64,000 nt of DNA from Calothrix anomala FACHB-343 (lineage in GTDB: Bacteria; Cyanobacteriota; Cyanobacteriia; Cyanobacteriales; Nostocaceae): assembly GCF_014696435.1 (NCBI RefSeq), contig NZ_JACJQG010000028.1, positions 37,992 through 101,991 on the forward strand, read 5' to 3'. Both the position numbers and the translations under genes were made by a program. Position 1 is the stretch's first letter. Each line of letters opens with the position of its first letter. Below, piece by piece: positions 34,572 to 41,583 of the stretch. The notes beneath the pieces are model-generated. The model saw only the letters and a list, made by a program, of their open reading frames with translations. It was not told where the DNA came from and ran no database searches.

Positions 34572-34826
34572 TTAGCTGAATCTTTCAACACTAGAGCTAA
34601 AAATTGGTTCTACTCGGATCGCAATAATCCGAGATGGGCGTACTACCATATACTCCCCTTGAATATTCTTGATCGGCACGCTGATAAAGTCATTAGAGGC
34701 AGATTTTGGCACTAGTTCGCCACTATACCACTTCTGAAACTCTTGAATAGTCGGAAAACGTACTTCTTCGCGGTGACCACTTTCTAGTAGGAGGTGTACT
34801 GAGTATTCATTCGGAGTTCTCGGCAT
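34572..34826 (-). CDS. Small conserved cyanobacterial protein coupled to mltA
   Basis: A protein of 84 residues starting MPRTPNEYSVHLLLESGHRE, with VRFPTIQEFQKWYSGELV and a basic segment YMVVRPSRIIAIRVEP. Not recognised as a named family; the alternation suggests a small alpha/beta fold. Its TAA stop at 34572-34574 directly abuts the mltA ATG at 34571, a zero-base gap that argues it is really translated and works with mltA or sets its expression. Confidence 0.75.
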   Translation of the reverse strand: MPRTPNEYSVHLLLESGHREEVRFPTIQEFQKWYSGELVPKSASNDFISVPIKNIQGEYMVVRPSRIIAIRVEPIFSSSVERFS

Positions 34827-34987
34827 AAAGTTGAATTATTTAAAACACATTCAACCCATTGTTAACCACCATATCCCAGAATGAGAAGGGGAACTATACG
34901 GTAGCATTACAGATATTATGGAGAGTTTTGAGTTCATCGCTCAATACTCTCTACTTCTGCTTTTAAGTTGCACAATCCATTGTGAGG

Positions 34988-35022
34988 GTTGTTGACTGTT
35001 GACCGTTGACTGTTGACTGTTA
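34988..35022. repeat. GTTGACT heptamer tandem repeat
   Basis: Five near-perfect TTGACTG units. Similar but fewer units occur near 24590-24618, 32214-32235 and 54388-54450. Confidence 0.8.
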
Positions 35023-35121
35023 ACAGCCCTTATTAGTAGTTATGCAATTTAGATGCGGATTAGTTTACTTTCGGCTATGACGGTGGTTTACCCCGATACG
35101 GTTCCCAGGAAATTGGGCATG

Positions 35122-35214
35122 GGGCATTGGGCATTGGAAACAATTTTGGATTTTGGATTTTAGATTTTAGATTGGAATCCAAAATCGCAAATCTAAAATC
35201 TAAAATTCCTTGTC
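35122..35214. repeat. 93-bp inverted repeat, right copy (flanks mltA)
   Basis: Perfect reverse complement of 33200-33292. Outside it, GTCCCCCTTGTCCTCCTT nonamers and CTAGCCTCTAGCTCC heptamers mirror the left flank but with mismatches. Confidence 0.92.
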
Positions 35215-35256
35215 CCCCTTGTCCTCCTTGTCCCCCTTGTCCTCCTTGTCCCCCTT

Positions 35257-37170
35257 CTAGCCTCTAGCTCCTACCCTCTTAAAGCCGCGCTGAGAGTTTA
35301 AAAATGGGGGTATGGGACAGTCTAATGTCATGGCGATCGCTCTGAGCAAATCTGCTTCTGATGGTGTCACTTTATTATCTAGTAAAACGGTGTGAGCGCA
35401 GGCATCCACCAGGGCTTGCTTGAGTTTGGGAGTTGCAAGGCGCAGGCGATCGATACTTTTTTTGATATCAGTAAAGCTACCATTAACTGGTGTATCTGGT
35501 ATTTCTTGCTGTCCGGCTCCGGGAAGGCGAAAAACTCCTGAACGCAGAGCATAGGCGATTTCATCAGGTTGAGTTTGTCCGACTCTGGCTAATGCTGACA
35601 GTACTAGTATGCTATCTGACCAAATTTGGTCTATAGATGTGAATTCTACTTTTGTGTGTGCTGTGGGATTTATACAAGGTTCGAGTCGGTGCCACAGTAC
35701 TAACTGCAACACAAAATTCCATAATGATAAGCTTCCCCTCGCAATAATGATACCTTGGACGCATTTACATAACCTTTGGCATTCTTTCGGGGAAGTTTGC
35801 CGGAATGTGGGTATCATTAAATCGACCAGAGGTAAACGCAAGCTGGGATCTAATTGGTTGATTTCGCTGCTAAATTCCAGGGTTTTCTCGATTAATTCCG
35901 GCGATTGGACTTGTTTTAACCAAGTTATTTGTCGTTCTTGAATTTCGGGGTTGTCTGGTTCTAAAGCTAAGGCAAAAGCGATCGCAGTTGCGCTTTGCTG
36001 TTCCTTTACCCCCATACGTAAGCTTTCTGGTAACTGGGCTAACAAAGCTTGAGCATGGGCGAAATGCTCAGGCGCAACGCTTCCCACTTGATTAACTATT
36101 TGTTCTGGCGTAATGGCTGTATGATTTCCACCACCAGCAAAGCCCATTGCTAGCCCATCCCCATAACTTTGATTACCCATTGGCGATCGCATTTTGGCTA
36201 AATCTTGGGGGTTTAAACTCCCAATTCGGCGGATGCGTTCTGTTAAGGGTGGATGGGTAGCAAACATATCTTCCCAAAATTCCAGCTTGAGGGCATTGCC
36301 AAAAAACATGTGGCTAGCGGCTTCGGCTCCGGGAGCAATTAAGCGTGAATCCATTTGTTGGAGTTTTTGCAATACTCCCGTAATTCCCACAGGGTTGCGA
36401 GTAAATTGGACTGCTGAAGCATCAGCCAAAAATTCTCGCTGACGAGAGACAGCAGCTTTAATTAAGCGCCCGCACAATAACCCAATACTGCCAATAGCCA
36501 TTAATGCTAAACCAAACGCCCACAGGGGTAAACCTTTTTCTTCGCCAGAGCTGCGCACGCGCCAGCGCCACAAAAATTCCCCAGCTAAGTAAATAAATAA
36601 AATCCCGTGTAAAAGCCCCATTAAGCGCAAATTCAGCCGCATATCTCCGTTAAGAATGTGGCTGAATTCATGTCCGATAACTCCTTGTAATTCATCCCGG
36701 TTCAGGTGTTGCAAACTACCACGGGTAACGCCAATTACCGCATCGTTAGGTGTAAACCCGGCAGCAAAGGCGTTAATACCGGATTCTGATTCCAACAGAT
36801 AAACTGCGGGAACAGAAATACCAGATGCGATCGCCATTTCCTCGACAATATTTAATAATTGTCGCCCTTGCTCGTCCGCCATTTCTGGTATTAGCAGTCT
36901 TCCCCCCAACTGCTGCGCAATCATGCTACCTCCCTCACGCAGACAGAAGATTTTATAGGTGCTAGCAAGAGCGATCGCAATTATGGTACTCATCGCTACC
37001 CAGAAAAATAAGCCAGAATGCCACCAAATCCGGGGAGCCATGCGCAACACAAATAACATAGCAATATAAATTGCTACAATCATGACTGCGATCGATAAAG
37101 CAAATAACCCAATTAACTTTTGCGTGTTTTGGCGTGCTATATCCTGATGTTCAAAGAAATTCATAGACAC
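35257..37170 (-). CDS. M48 (HtpX-like) membrane metalloprotease with long C-terminal domain
   Basis: A protein of 637 residues. Two hydrophobic segments open the protein (about 20-70), followed by the zinc motif HExxH in GVIGHEFSHILNGD and the third-ligand region SRQREFLADASAVQFTRNP. Two more membrane segments lie between these. This is the HtpX-like M48 fold, which degrades misfolded membrane proteins. Residues 330-637 are an extra region: a helical part and a C-terminal segment (LVDACAHTVLLDNKVTPSEA, DLLRAIAMTLDCPIPPF) that resembles a TerB-like helical domain. The stop follows lemA's partner order: lemA ends one base before this ATG. The last six residues (RVGARG) and the stop are encoded by a heptamer repeat. 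Confidence 0.9.
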   Translation of the reverse strand: MSMNFFEHQDIARQNTQKLIGLFALSIAVMIVAIYIAMLFVLRMAPRIWWHSGLFFWVAMSTIIAIALASTYKIFCLREGGSMIAQQLGGRLLIPEMADEQGRQLLNIVEEMAIASGISVPAVYLLESESGINAFAAGFTPNDAVIGVTRGSLQHLNRDELQGVIGHEFSHILNGDMRLNLRLMGLLHGILFIYLAGEFLWRWRVRSSGEEKGLPLWAFGLALMAIGSIGLLCGRLIKAAVSRQREFLADASAVQFTRNPVGITGVLQKLQQMDSRLIAPGAEAASHMFFGNALKLEFWEDMFATHPPLTERIRRIGSLNPQDLAKMRSPMGNQSYGDGLAMGFAGGGNHTAITPEQIVNQVGSVAPEHFAHAQALLAQLPESLRMGVKEQQSATAIAFALALEPDNPEIQERQITWLKQVQSPELIEKTLEFSSEINQLDPSLRLPLVDLMIPTFRQTSPKECQRLCKCVQGIIIARGSLSLWNFVLQLVLWHRLEPCINPTAHTKVEFTSIDQIWSDSILVLSALARVGQTQPDEIAYALRSGVFRLPGAGQQEIPDTPVNGSFTDIKKSIDRLRLATPKLKQALVDACAHTVLLDNKVTPSEADLLRAIAMTLDCPIPPFLNSQRGFKRVGARG

Positions 37171-37761
37171 CTAAAAAGACACGCGGGGAGCAGTTTTCAT
37201 TTCTGGTGTCGCTTCTTGGAGTAATTCAGCATTAGTAAAGTTAAAACTACGCGCTATCAAATTGCTGGGGAAAGATTCGCCTTTAGTGTTGTAGAGTGTC
37301 ACAGCGTCATTAAAAGCCTGACGCGCAAAAGCAATACGGTTTTCCGTCGAAGATAATTCTTCCATAACCTGAGTCATAGCGCGATCGGCTTTGAGTTCTG
37401 GGTAAGCTTCCGAAAGCACCATCAAGCGACTTAACGCACCCGTCAAAGCCGCCTCAGCACTACCTAACTGCTGCATCGCTTGCGGATCGCCTGGATTTTG
37501 CATTGCCCGACTGCTAGCATTAAGTGCAGAATTCCGCGCTGCAATTACGGCTTCTAAAGTTTCGCGCTCATATTTCATGTAACCTTTAGCAGTTTCCACC
37601 AAATTGGGAATTAAGTCATAGCGCCGTTGTAATTGCACATCAATTTGGGCGTAAGCATTCTTATAGCGATTGCGAAACTTGACTAAATCGTTGTAGCTAC
37701 TAATGATAATTACAACCACAGTGGCAACTACAGCAACCAAAAATATTAAAAACCCCATCAT
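37171..37761 (-). CDS. LemA family protein
   Basis: A protein of 196 residues with one N-terminal membrane segment (MMGFLIFLVAVVATVVVIII) and a helical body typical of LemA: YNDLVKFRNRYKNAYAQIDV, QLQRRYDLIPNLVETAKGYM, YERETLEAVIAARNSAL and YPELKADRAMTQVMEELSST. LemA proteins form small membrane-bound coiled bundles of unclear function and are often encoded beside HtpX-like M48 proteases, as here: the stop directly precedes the protease ATG. ATG at 37761 begins at the membrane segment; an open frame continues to 37821 without family support. Confidence 0.92.
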   Translation of the reverse strand: MMGFLIFLVAVVATVVVIIISSYNDLVKFRNRYKNAYAQIDVQLQRRYDLIPNLVETAKGYMKYERETLEAVIAARNSALNASSRAMQNPGDPQAMQQLGSAEAALTGALSRLMVLSEAYPELKADRAMTQVMEELSSTENRIAFARQAFNDAVTLYNTKGESFPSNLIARSFNFTNAELLQEATPEMKTAPRVSF

Positions 37762-38234
37762 ATTTTTAAAGTTCCAAAAAACTTGCGAATAGACAAATCC
37801 AACACCCTGACAAGCAAGCAAAAATAGTTGTTTGCAGAGTTACCCATCAAAGTAGCCGTCATATCCAGTCAACTTTTTGTGGATATATCAAAGAGTCTAC
37901 TTTCCGCAAGTTTGCTTCGTCGCCTGTAAAATTAGTTACGAATATTTACTGATATTGATGTTGTGTATAAGACTGGCTGAAGTGCGATCGCATAATTCTG
38001 CGCCTCTCGCCTCTGGAACGGTTTATAATTCAATACAGTTCAGTTAAGAATAATTGTAGGTTGGGTTGAACGAAGTGAAACCCAACAAATTGCCGAAAAT
38101 GTTGGGTTTCGTTCCTCAACCCAACCTACGCAGCTGTAGGCGATCGCATAATTCTGCGCCTCTCGCCTCTGGAGCAGTTTATAATTCATCTAACCACAGA
38201 GGCGCAGAGAACACAGAGATTTGAAGATAATAAA
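37762..38234. other. Intergenic region with a GTAGGTTGGGTTG element
   Basis: No gene is supported. The promoter for lemA and the protease must be in its left part. A 74-bp palindromic element lies at 38056-38129, flanked on both sides by the short direct repeat GCGATCGCATAATTCTGCGCCTCTCGCCTCTGGA-like sequence (about 37983-38021 and 38140-38174). Such flanking repeats could mark an insertion. Confidence 0.65.
38056..38129. repeat. GTAGGTTGGGTTG palindromic element, 74 bp
   Basis: Ends GTAGGTTGGGTTGAACGAAG and GTTCCTCAACCCAACCTAC are complementary apart from a few bases, with a second internal pair AAACCCAACA / TGTTGGGTTT. Same family as 40362-40452 and 41200-41290, with a shorter centre. Confidence 0.85.
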
Positions 38235-38828
38235 TTACTGCCGAATTCCTTTAATAAATTCTGTTCTAGCCTCAATAATTGAAGGCATTAAAACACAACG
38301 TACTAATAAATTTATATCTAATCCTGGTAGTAAATTACTTTGAGTAATTTGTTCATAATTATCATTATTTAGTCCATACAAAAATAACTGATTATTTTCC
38401 CAAAACCAGACTTCAGTAATTTTAAATCTCTTATATTTTTCTAGTTTATCGAGACTGCCACTAGTAATATTAACTTCAATAGCTAAATCAGGATGCTCTT
38501 TTTTCTCACCTATATAATAAGATTCATCAGGTTCAAAAGAAGCACTCTTTTCCTTTGCTCGACGGGTAGCACTACCAACAGGGATAAAATTTATGCCCAT
38601 TTCACACAAATAAAATTCTAGTAAAAAACCAATAATGGTTTTAAGCATCTCATGTTCTTCACCAAGAGTCATAAATTCTACACACCCATCCAGAAAAGTA
38701 ATCCGCAAACCTGGTGCATCTGCTGTTAACGCTTCAATCTTCTCAAATTCCTCCCAACTGTAATAGCCAGGTAACAGAAAGCGCTGTTCTGGGAGCGTAG
38801 TCAATTTATCTATAATTTGGGGAGTCAT
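38235..38828 (-). CDS. Uma2-family (DUF820) putative restriction-endonuclease-fold protein
   Basis: A protein of 197 residues. It has the Uma2 layout: YYSWEEFEKIEAL, ITFLDGCVEFMTLGEEHEML, FIPVGSATRRAKEKSASFEP (glycine and basic motif), then the PD-(D/E)xK-like pair DESYYIGEKKEHPDLAIEVN followed by KLEKYKRFKITEVWFW. Dozens of copies are usual in one Nostoc-type genome; they are nuclease-like by fold, but biological function is not established. Start ATG at 38828 (MTPQIIDKLTTLPEQRF). Not clearly linked to neighbours. Confidence 0.92.
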   Translation of the reverse strand: MTPQIIDKLTTLPEQRFLLPGYYSWEEFEKIEALTADAPGLRITFLDGCVEFMTLGEEHEMLKTIIGFLLEFYLCEMGINFIPVGSATRRAKEKSASFEPDESYYIGEKKEHPDLAIEVNITSGSLDKLEKYKRFKITEVWFWENNQLFLYGLNNDNYEQITQSNLLPGLDINLLVRCVLMPSIIEARTEFIKGIRQ

Positions 38829-38984
38829 AGTTTATTGGTTTTATCTATAGATAGCCATACTCTACTGCAACAAGAAGATAATCCTGAATAGCAACCTTGA
38901 TATTTTTATTCCTTACGAAAAGGATATTTCATGATTGATTACTTACCCTAAGTATAACTCTGAGTACAAGATATAATACGCAAT

Positions 38985-39377
38985 TTAATATCTTTGAATT
39001 AGGGTGAATAAATAAAAACCAGCCGCAGTGAATATAAAAATTACAGTAGCAGAATATACTATTACATCTTTTAACAAGAATAATATCCAATCTTTTCTTA
39101 GTTCTTGTTTAAACTTTAATTCTCGCAACTTCCTCTCAAGTTCTGCATCTTCCTTAGCAGGTAAACTAACATAACGAGCAGGATATATATTATCAATAAT
39201 TTCTTCTGTAGAACTTTTCTCTTCCCATGTATCAAAAGTTTCTACAAAATTCTCTAATGGCGGATTAGTTTGATTAGCAACAATCGGTAAATCTTCCTTT
39301 GTGAGCTTACCTATTTCTTTTTTAAGTGCCTTTTTAACAGCCTTGTTAATTAAAGTTTCTAGTTTCTTAGCCGACAT
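38985..39377 (-). CDS. Small membrane-anchored hypothetical protein
   Basis: A protein of 130 residues, not recognised. The N-terminus is lysine-rich and helical (KLETLINKAVKKALKKEIGK), the middle is acidic, and the C-terminus is a single membrane segment (VIVYSATVIFIFTAAGFYLF) followed by TLIQRY, so it is probably tail-anchored with its N-terminus in the cytoplasm. ATG at 39377. It sits among accessory genes, 95 bp from a vapC remnant. Confidence 0.6.
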   Translation of the reverse strand: MSAKKLETLINKAVKKALKKEIGKLTKEDLPIVANQTNPPLENFVETFDTWEEKSSTEEIIDNIYPARYVSLPAKEDAELERKLRELKFKQELRKDWILFLLKDVIVYSATVIFIFTAAGFYLFTLIQRY

Positions 39378-39471
39378 GAGTTGTTAAAGATTTTTGTGCA
39401 TACCATTTCAGCTTAGATTTTAGTAGAATTTAAGGCTGAACAAATGAAGTCGCCACTACATTTCTATGTTG

Positions 39472-39576
39472 TTAGGGTAAAGTCCAGTTTTTGAGTTGTA
39501 ATCCGGTAATGCGGCTGTAATGACGAGTATTATTAGTTACTAAAATATAATTATAGTTAAATTGATTATTTTTAGT
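39472..39576 (-). pseudogene. C-terminal remnant of a VapC-like PIN-domain toxin
   Basis: An open stretch of 34 codons plus stop reading ...YILVTNNTRHYSRITGLQLK then NWTLP and stop. LVTNNTRHYSRIxGL is the classic C-terminal PIN-domain motif of VapC toxins. A stop codon at 39577-39579 lies directly upstream in frame and no start is present, so only the 3-prime end remains. It lies between the tail-anchored unknown and the intact toxin-antitoxin pair. Confidence 0.75.
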
Positions 39577-39582
39577 CTAAGT

Positions 39583-39909
39583 TTATAGTTCTAAGTTTTC
39601 ATCAAATATTGATTCAATGTCTCTTGCACTATGAATGACTCGTAGAATATCAACTGCTGATTCAGTTATGCGGTAAAAAATGAGATATTTTTTAAATCCT
39701 TTGATAGATATTTGTCGAATATCTGCTAAATTGGGATTTGTAAACTGACATACTTTGCCAATAGCTGGAGTTTTTGCTAATTGTTTAAATGTTGCTTCGG
39801 CTGCTATTAAAAAGCTATCTGAAACATTTAAGTTATCTTGTGCTATGTATGTTGCTAAGTCTATTAAGTCGCGGATAACTTGAGGTCTTTTTTTGATTTC
39901 AAACATCAC
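39583..39909 (-). CDS. parE: RelE/ParE-family toxin
   Basis: A protein of 108 residues with the ParE layout: EIKKRPQVIRDLIDLATYIA (first helices), LIAAEATFKQLAKTPAIGKV, then ADIRQISIKGFKKYLIFYRI and VDILRVIHSARDIESIF, where R-V-I-H-x-A-R-D-I is the family's C-terminal motif. ParE-type toxins usually act on DNA gyrase, RelE-type ones cleave mRNA; the ending favours ParE. The ATG pair at 39909 follows the antitoxin stop by two bases, an arrangement typical of a coupled toxin-antitoxin operon. Both partners look intact. Confidence 0.9.
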   Translation of the reverse strand: MMFEIKKRPQVIRDLIDLATYIAQDNLNVSDSFLIAAEATFKQLAKTPAIGKVCQFTNPNLADIRQISIKGFKKYLIFYRITESAVDILRVIHSARDIESIFDENLEL

Positions 39910-39911
39910 GG

Positions 39912-40175
39912 CTAAACTGTACCTTGAGGTTTGTTAATTCTTTCCCGGATTGTTTGACGAATATTTTCCCAATCTTGAGTTGTCATTTCTGTTGCATCGC
40001 CAGAGTTTAATCCTTCCAGAAGCATTGTTTCAAGACGTTCTTTAGCTTTCTGTTTTTGGTCGTGTCTCACTAATTCACGAAAATACTCGCTGACACTGCT
40101 GTAACCGCCTTGAGCTACCTGTTCTTCTACATAAGCTCGCATAGTGTCAGGTAAGGAAATATTGATACTTTTCAC
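39912..40175 (-). CDS. parD: ParD-like antitoxin, ribbon-helix-helix
   Basis: A protein of 87 residues from a GTG at 40175: KSINISLPDTMRAYVEEQVA, GGYSSVSEYFRELVRHDQ, then a helical, glutamine-rich toxin-binding tail (DWENIRQTIRERIN). The N-terminal strand and two helices form a ribbon-helix-helix DNA-binding domain that usually represses its own operon. A longer frame begins at ATG 40235, but the extra 20 residues have no family match. The gene lies two bases upstream of the toxin gene. Confidence 0.88.
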   Translation of the reverse strand: MKSINISLPDTMRAYVEEQVAQGGYSSVSEYFRELVRHDQKQKAKERLETMLLEGLNSGDATEMTTQDWENIRQTIRERINKPQGTV

Positions 40176-40361
40176 GAGAGTTAGTTTTTGAATCTGTTTT
40201 CCTATATTATGGCAGTTTTTGCCATTTCCTGCCATTGCACAGAAGATATTATTTGAGATTGAGCTGAAAATGCTGGGTTAGTTTACTCAGGCTAGTATGC
40301 AATGTTTTTTATCAAACATCAGTTTGCGTAAAATGCCTGAGATTCTCATGATCAGTGAGTT

Positions 40362-40452
40362 GTAGGTTGGGTTGAACGAAGTGAAACCCAACATTGACAC
40401 CAACATTGACAAGGTTTTGAGATGTTGGGTTTCGTTCCTCAACCCAACCTAC
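40362..40452. repeat. GTAGGTTGGGTTG palindromic element, 91 bp, left of the LRAT-like gene
   Basis: Starts GTAGGTTGGGTTGAACGAAG, has ACATTGACACCAACATTGAC in the centre, and ends CAACCCAACCTAC. Nearly identical (same length and orientation) to 41200-41290. The two bracket the LRAT-like gene. Confidence 0.9.
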
Positions 40453-40474
40453 GCCTCTGAGGCTACACGAGCAA

Positions 40475-40525
40475 AACCTGCCTCCGCAGGTTATAAAAAC
40501 CGATTTCTAGCCCACGAAGGTGGGC
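40475..40525. repeat. Paired hairpins AACCTGCCTCCGCAGGTT and GCCCACGAAGGTGGGC
   Basis: Two adjacent perfect stems (40475-40492 and 40510-40525), followed by TTTGTTTGTATAGCC. Same architecture at 46486-46540 and 63954-64000. Confidence 0.8.
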
Positions 40526-40685
40526 TTTGTTTGTATAGCCCCACCCTTCTAAGGTGATATTTTTATGTATGGATGATAGTTAAATCATGCCAAGAAAAAA
40601 TATCGTTATCTCAATAAATTTACTGAACCACAATAAATATAATTCATTTATAAAATAATTATCTAATAAATTAAATCAATATTAT

Positions 40686-41081
40686 ATGAAAGCTGGAGAC
40701 CATATTTATATACGGTTGAAGCATCAATCAGGATTTAAATTTACCCATCATGGTATTTATATCGGCAATGATGAAGTAATTCATTATTGGAAACATAAAG
40801 TTAGGAAAACCGAAATTAATAAATTCACACTCGGTAAAAATATTCATATCAAAAATCACAAGAAAGAGTATTCTTCATCTCGTGTTGTTGAGCGAGCCAA
40901 GAAAAGATTAGGTGAAAATAAATATAATTTAATTTTTAACAATTGCGAGCATTTTGCTACATGGTGTAAAACAGGTAAGCATAAAAGTAAACAAGTCGGT
41001 GGTGCTATTCCGAAAGTGCCAAAAGTTATATATAAAAAAGCAAAAAAACAAATGTCAAAATATCGGATAAAGATATTTTAA
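40686..41081 (+). CDS. LRAT-like (NlpC/P60-superfamily) acyltransferase/thiol hydrolase
   Basis: A protein of 131 residues. GDHIYIRLKHQSGFKFTHHG followed by IYIGNDEVIHYW gives the first catalytic histidine region, and NLIFNNCEHFATWCKTGKHK holds the NCEHFA motif with the active-site cysteine. This is the signature of LRAT-like proteins (lecithin:retinol acyltransferase, H-REV107), permuted NlpC/P60 enzymes that act on lipids or amides. The C-terminus is very basic (KKAKKQMSKYRIKIF). The gene is much richer in A and T than its neighbours and sits between two copies of a 91-bp palindromic element, suggesting transfer. Substrate unknown. Confidence 0.85.
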   Translation: MKAGDHIYIRLKHQSGFKFTHHGIYIGNDEVIHYWKHKVRKTEINKFTLGKNIHIKNHKKEYSSSRVVERAKKRLGENKYNLIFNNCEHFATWCKTGKHKSKQVGGAIPKVPKVIYKKAKKQMSKYRIKIF

Positions 41082-41199
41082 AAGATCTGAGGGATTTTCA
41101 AATAAAAAAATATTCCAATCATTAACTTACCAAACCCGCAACTCGTAGGGGCGGGGTAACCCCGCCCCTACAATTTGGCATAATTTATATTTTGCAGTT

Positions 41200-41290
41200 G
41201 TAGGTTGGGTTGAACGAAGTGAAACCCAACATTGACACCAACATTCACAATATTTTGAGATGTTGGGTTTCGTTCCTCAACCCAACCTAC
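41200..41290. repeat. GTAGGTTGGGTTG palindromic element, 91 bp, right of the LRAT-like gene
   Basis: Near-identical direct copy of 40362-40452; differences are confined to the centre (ACATTCACAATATTTTGAGA against ACATTGACAAGGTTTTGAGA). Confidence 0.9.
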
Positions 41291-41504
41291 GCCTTAATTA
41301 CTACTTCATACTCATTGACGGTGCGTTATGCATTCCGCCATAAAATACTCTACTCCTCTTGGGCAGCAGTGTTCTCTTATAATTCTTCCATCTAAAGTAA
41401 CATATCTAAAACAATCCATATTATTTTTTATTTGCAGAAATTTTACTAAGATTAAAAAAAGTTAAAACCTAACACTATATTTTATTTAAAAAAAATTAAG
41501 TAAA

Positions 41505-41564
41505 AACCGCAAATACACGCATATAAACGCAGTCTATTTAGCGTTTATGCGTGCATCTGCGGTT
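41505..41564. terminator. Long hairpin past the phosphoketolase-like gene
   Basis: AACCGC...ACACGCATATAAACGC pairs with GCGTTTATGCGTGCATCTGCGGTT with two small bulges. It starts 20 bp past the stop (read on the minus strand) and is followed by T-rich sequence, so it may end that transcript. It could also be a REP element. Confidence 0.5.
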
Positions 41565-41583
41565 AAAAATTACAGCCTAAATA

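Larger units (their letters stand above)
34827..35256. other. Promoter region of the mltA operon and repeats
   Basis: No gene is supported. It holds the promoter of the small gene plus mltA, five GTTGACT heptamers (34988-35022), and the right copy of the 93-bp inverted repeat with its flanking nonamers. Confidence 0.7.
40176..40685. other. Intergenic region between the toxin-antitoxin pair and the LRAT-like gene
   Basis: No gene is supported. It contains the toxin-antitoxin promoter, a 91-bp GTAGGTTGGGTTG element (40362-40452), and two small hairpins of the TGCGNAGG/GCCCACGAAGGTGGGC kind (40475-40525). Confidence 0.7.
41082..41583. repeat. Repeat-rich intergenic region
   Basis: No gene is supported. 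It holds a short GTAGGGGCGGGG/CCCCGCCCCTAC hairpin (41148-41171), the second 91-bp GTAGGTTGGGTTG element (41200-41290), and a long imperfect hairpin at 41505-41564. Confidence 0.75.

Noticed and set aside
35670-35700. GGTTCGAGTC-like stretch reminiscent of a tRNA T-loop
   Set aside because: It lies inside the M48 protease coding sequence and no acceptor or anticodon stem can be formed around it.
40372-40557. Frame MNEVKPNIDTNIDKVLRCW and its twin at 41210-41395
   Set aside because: Both are read from copies of the 91-bp palindromic element, not from genes.
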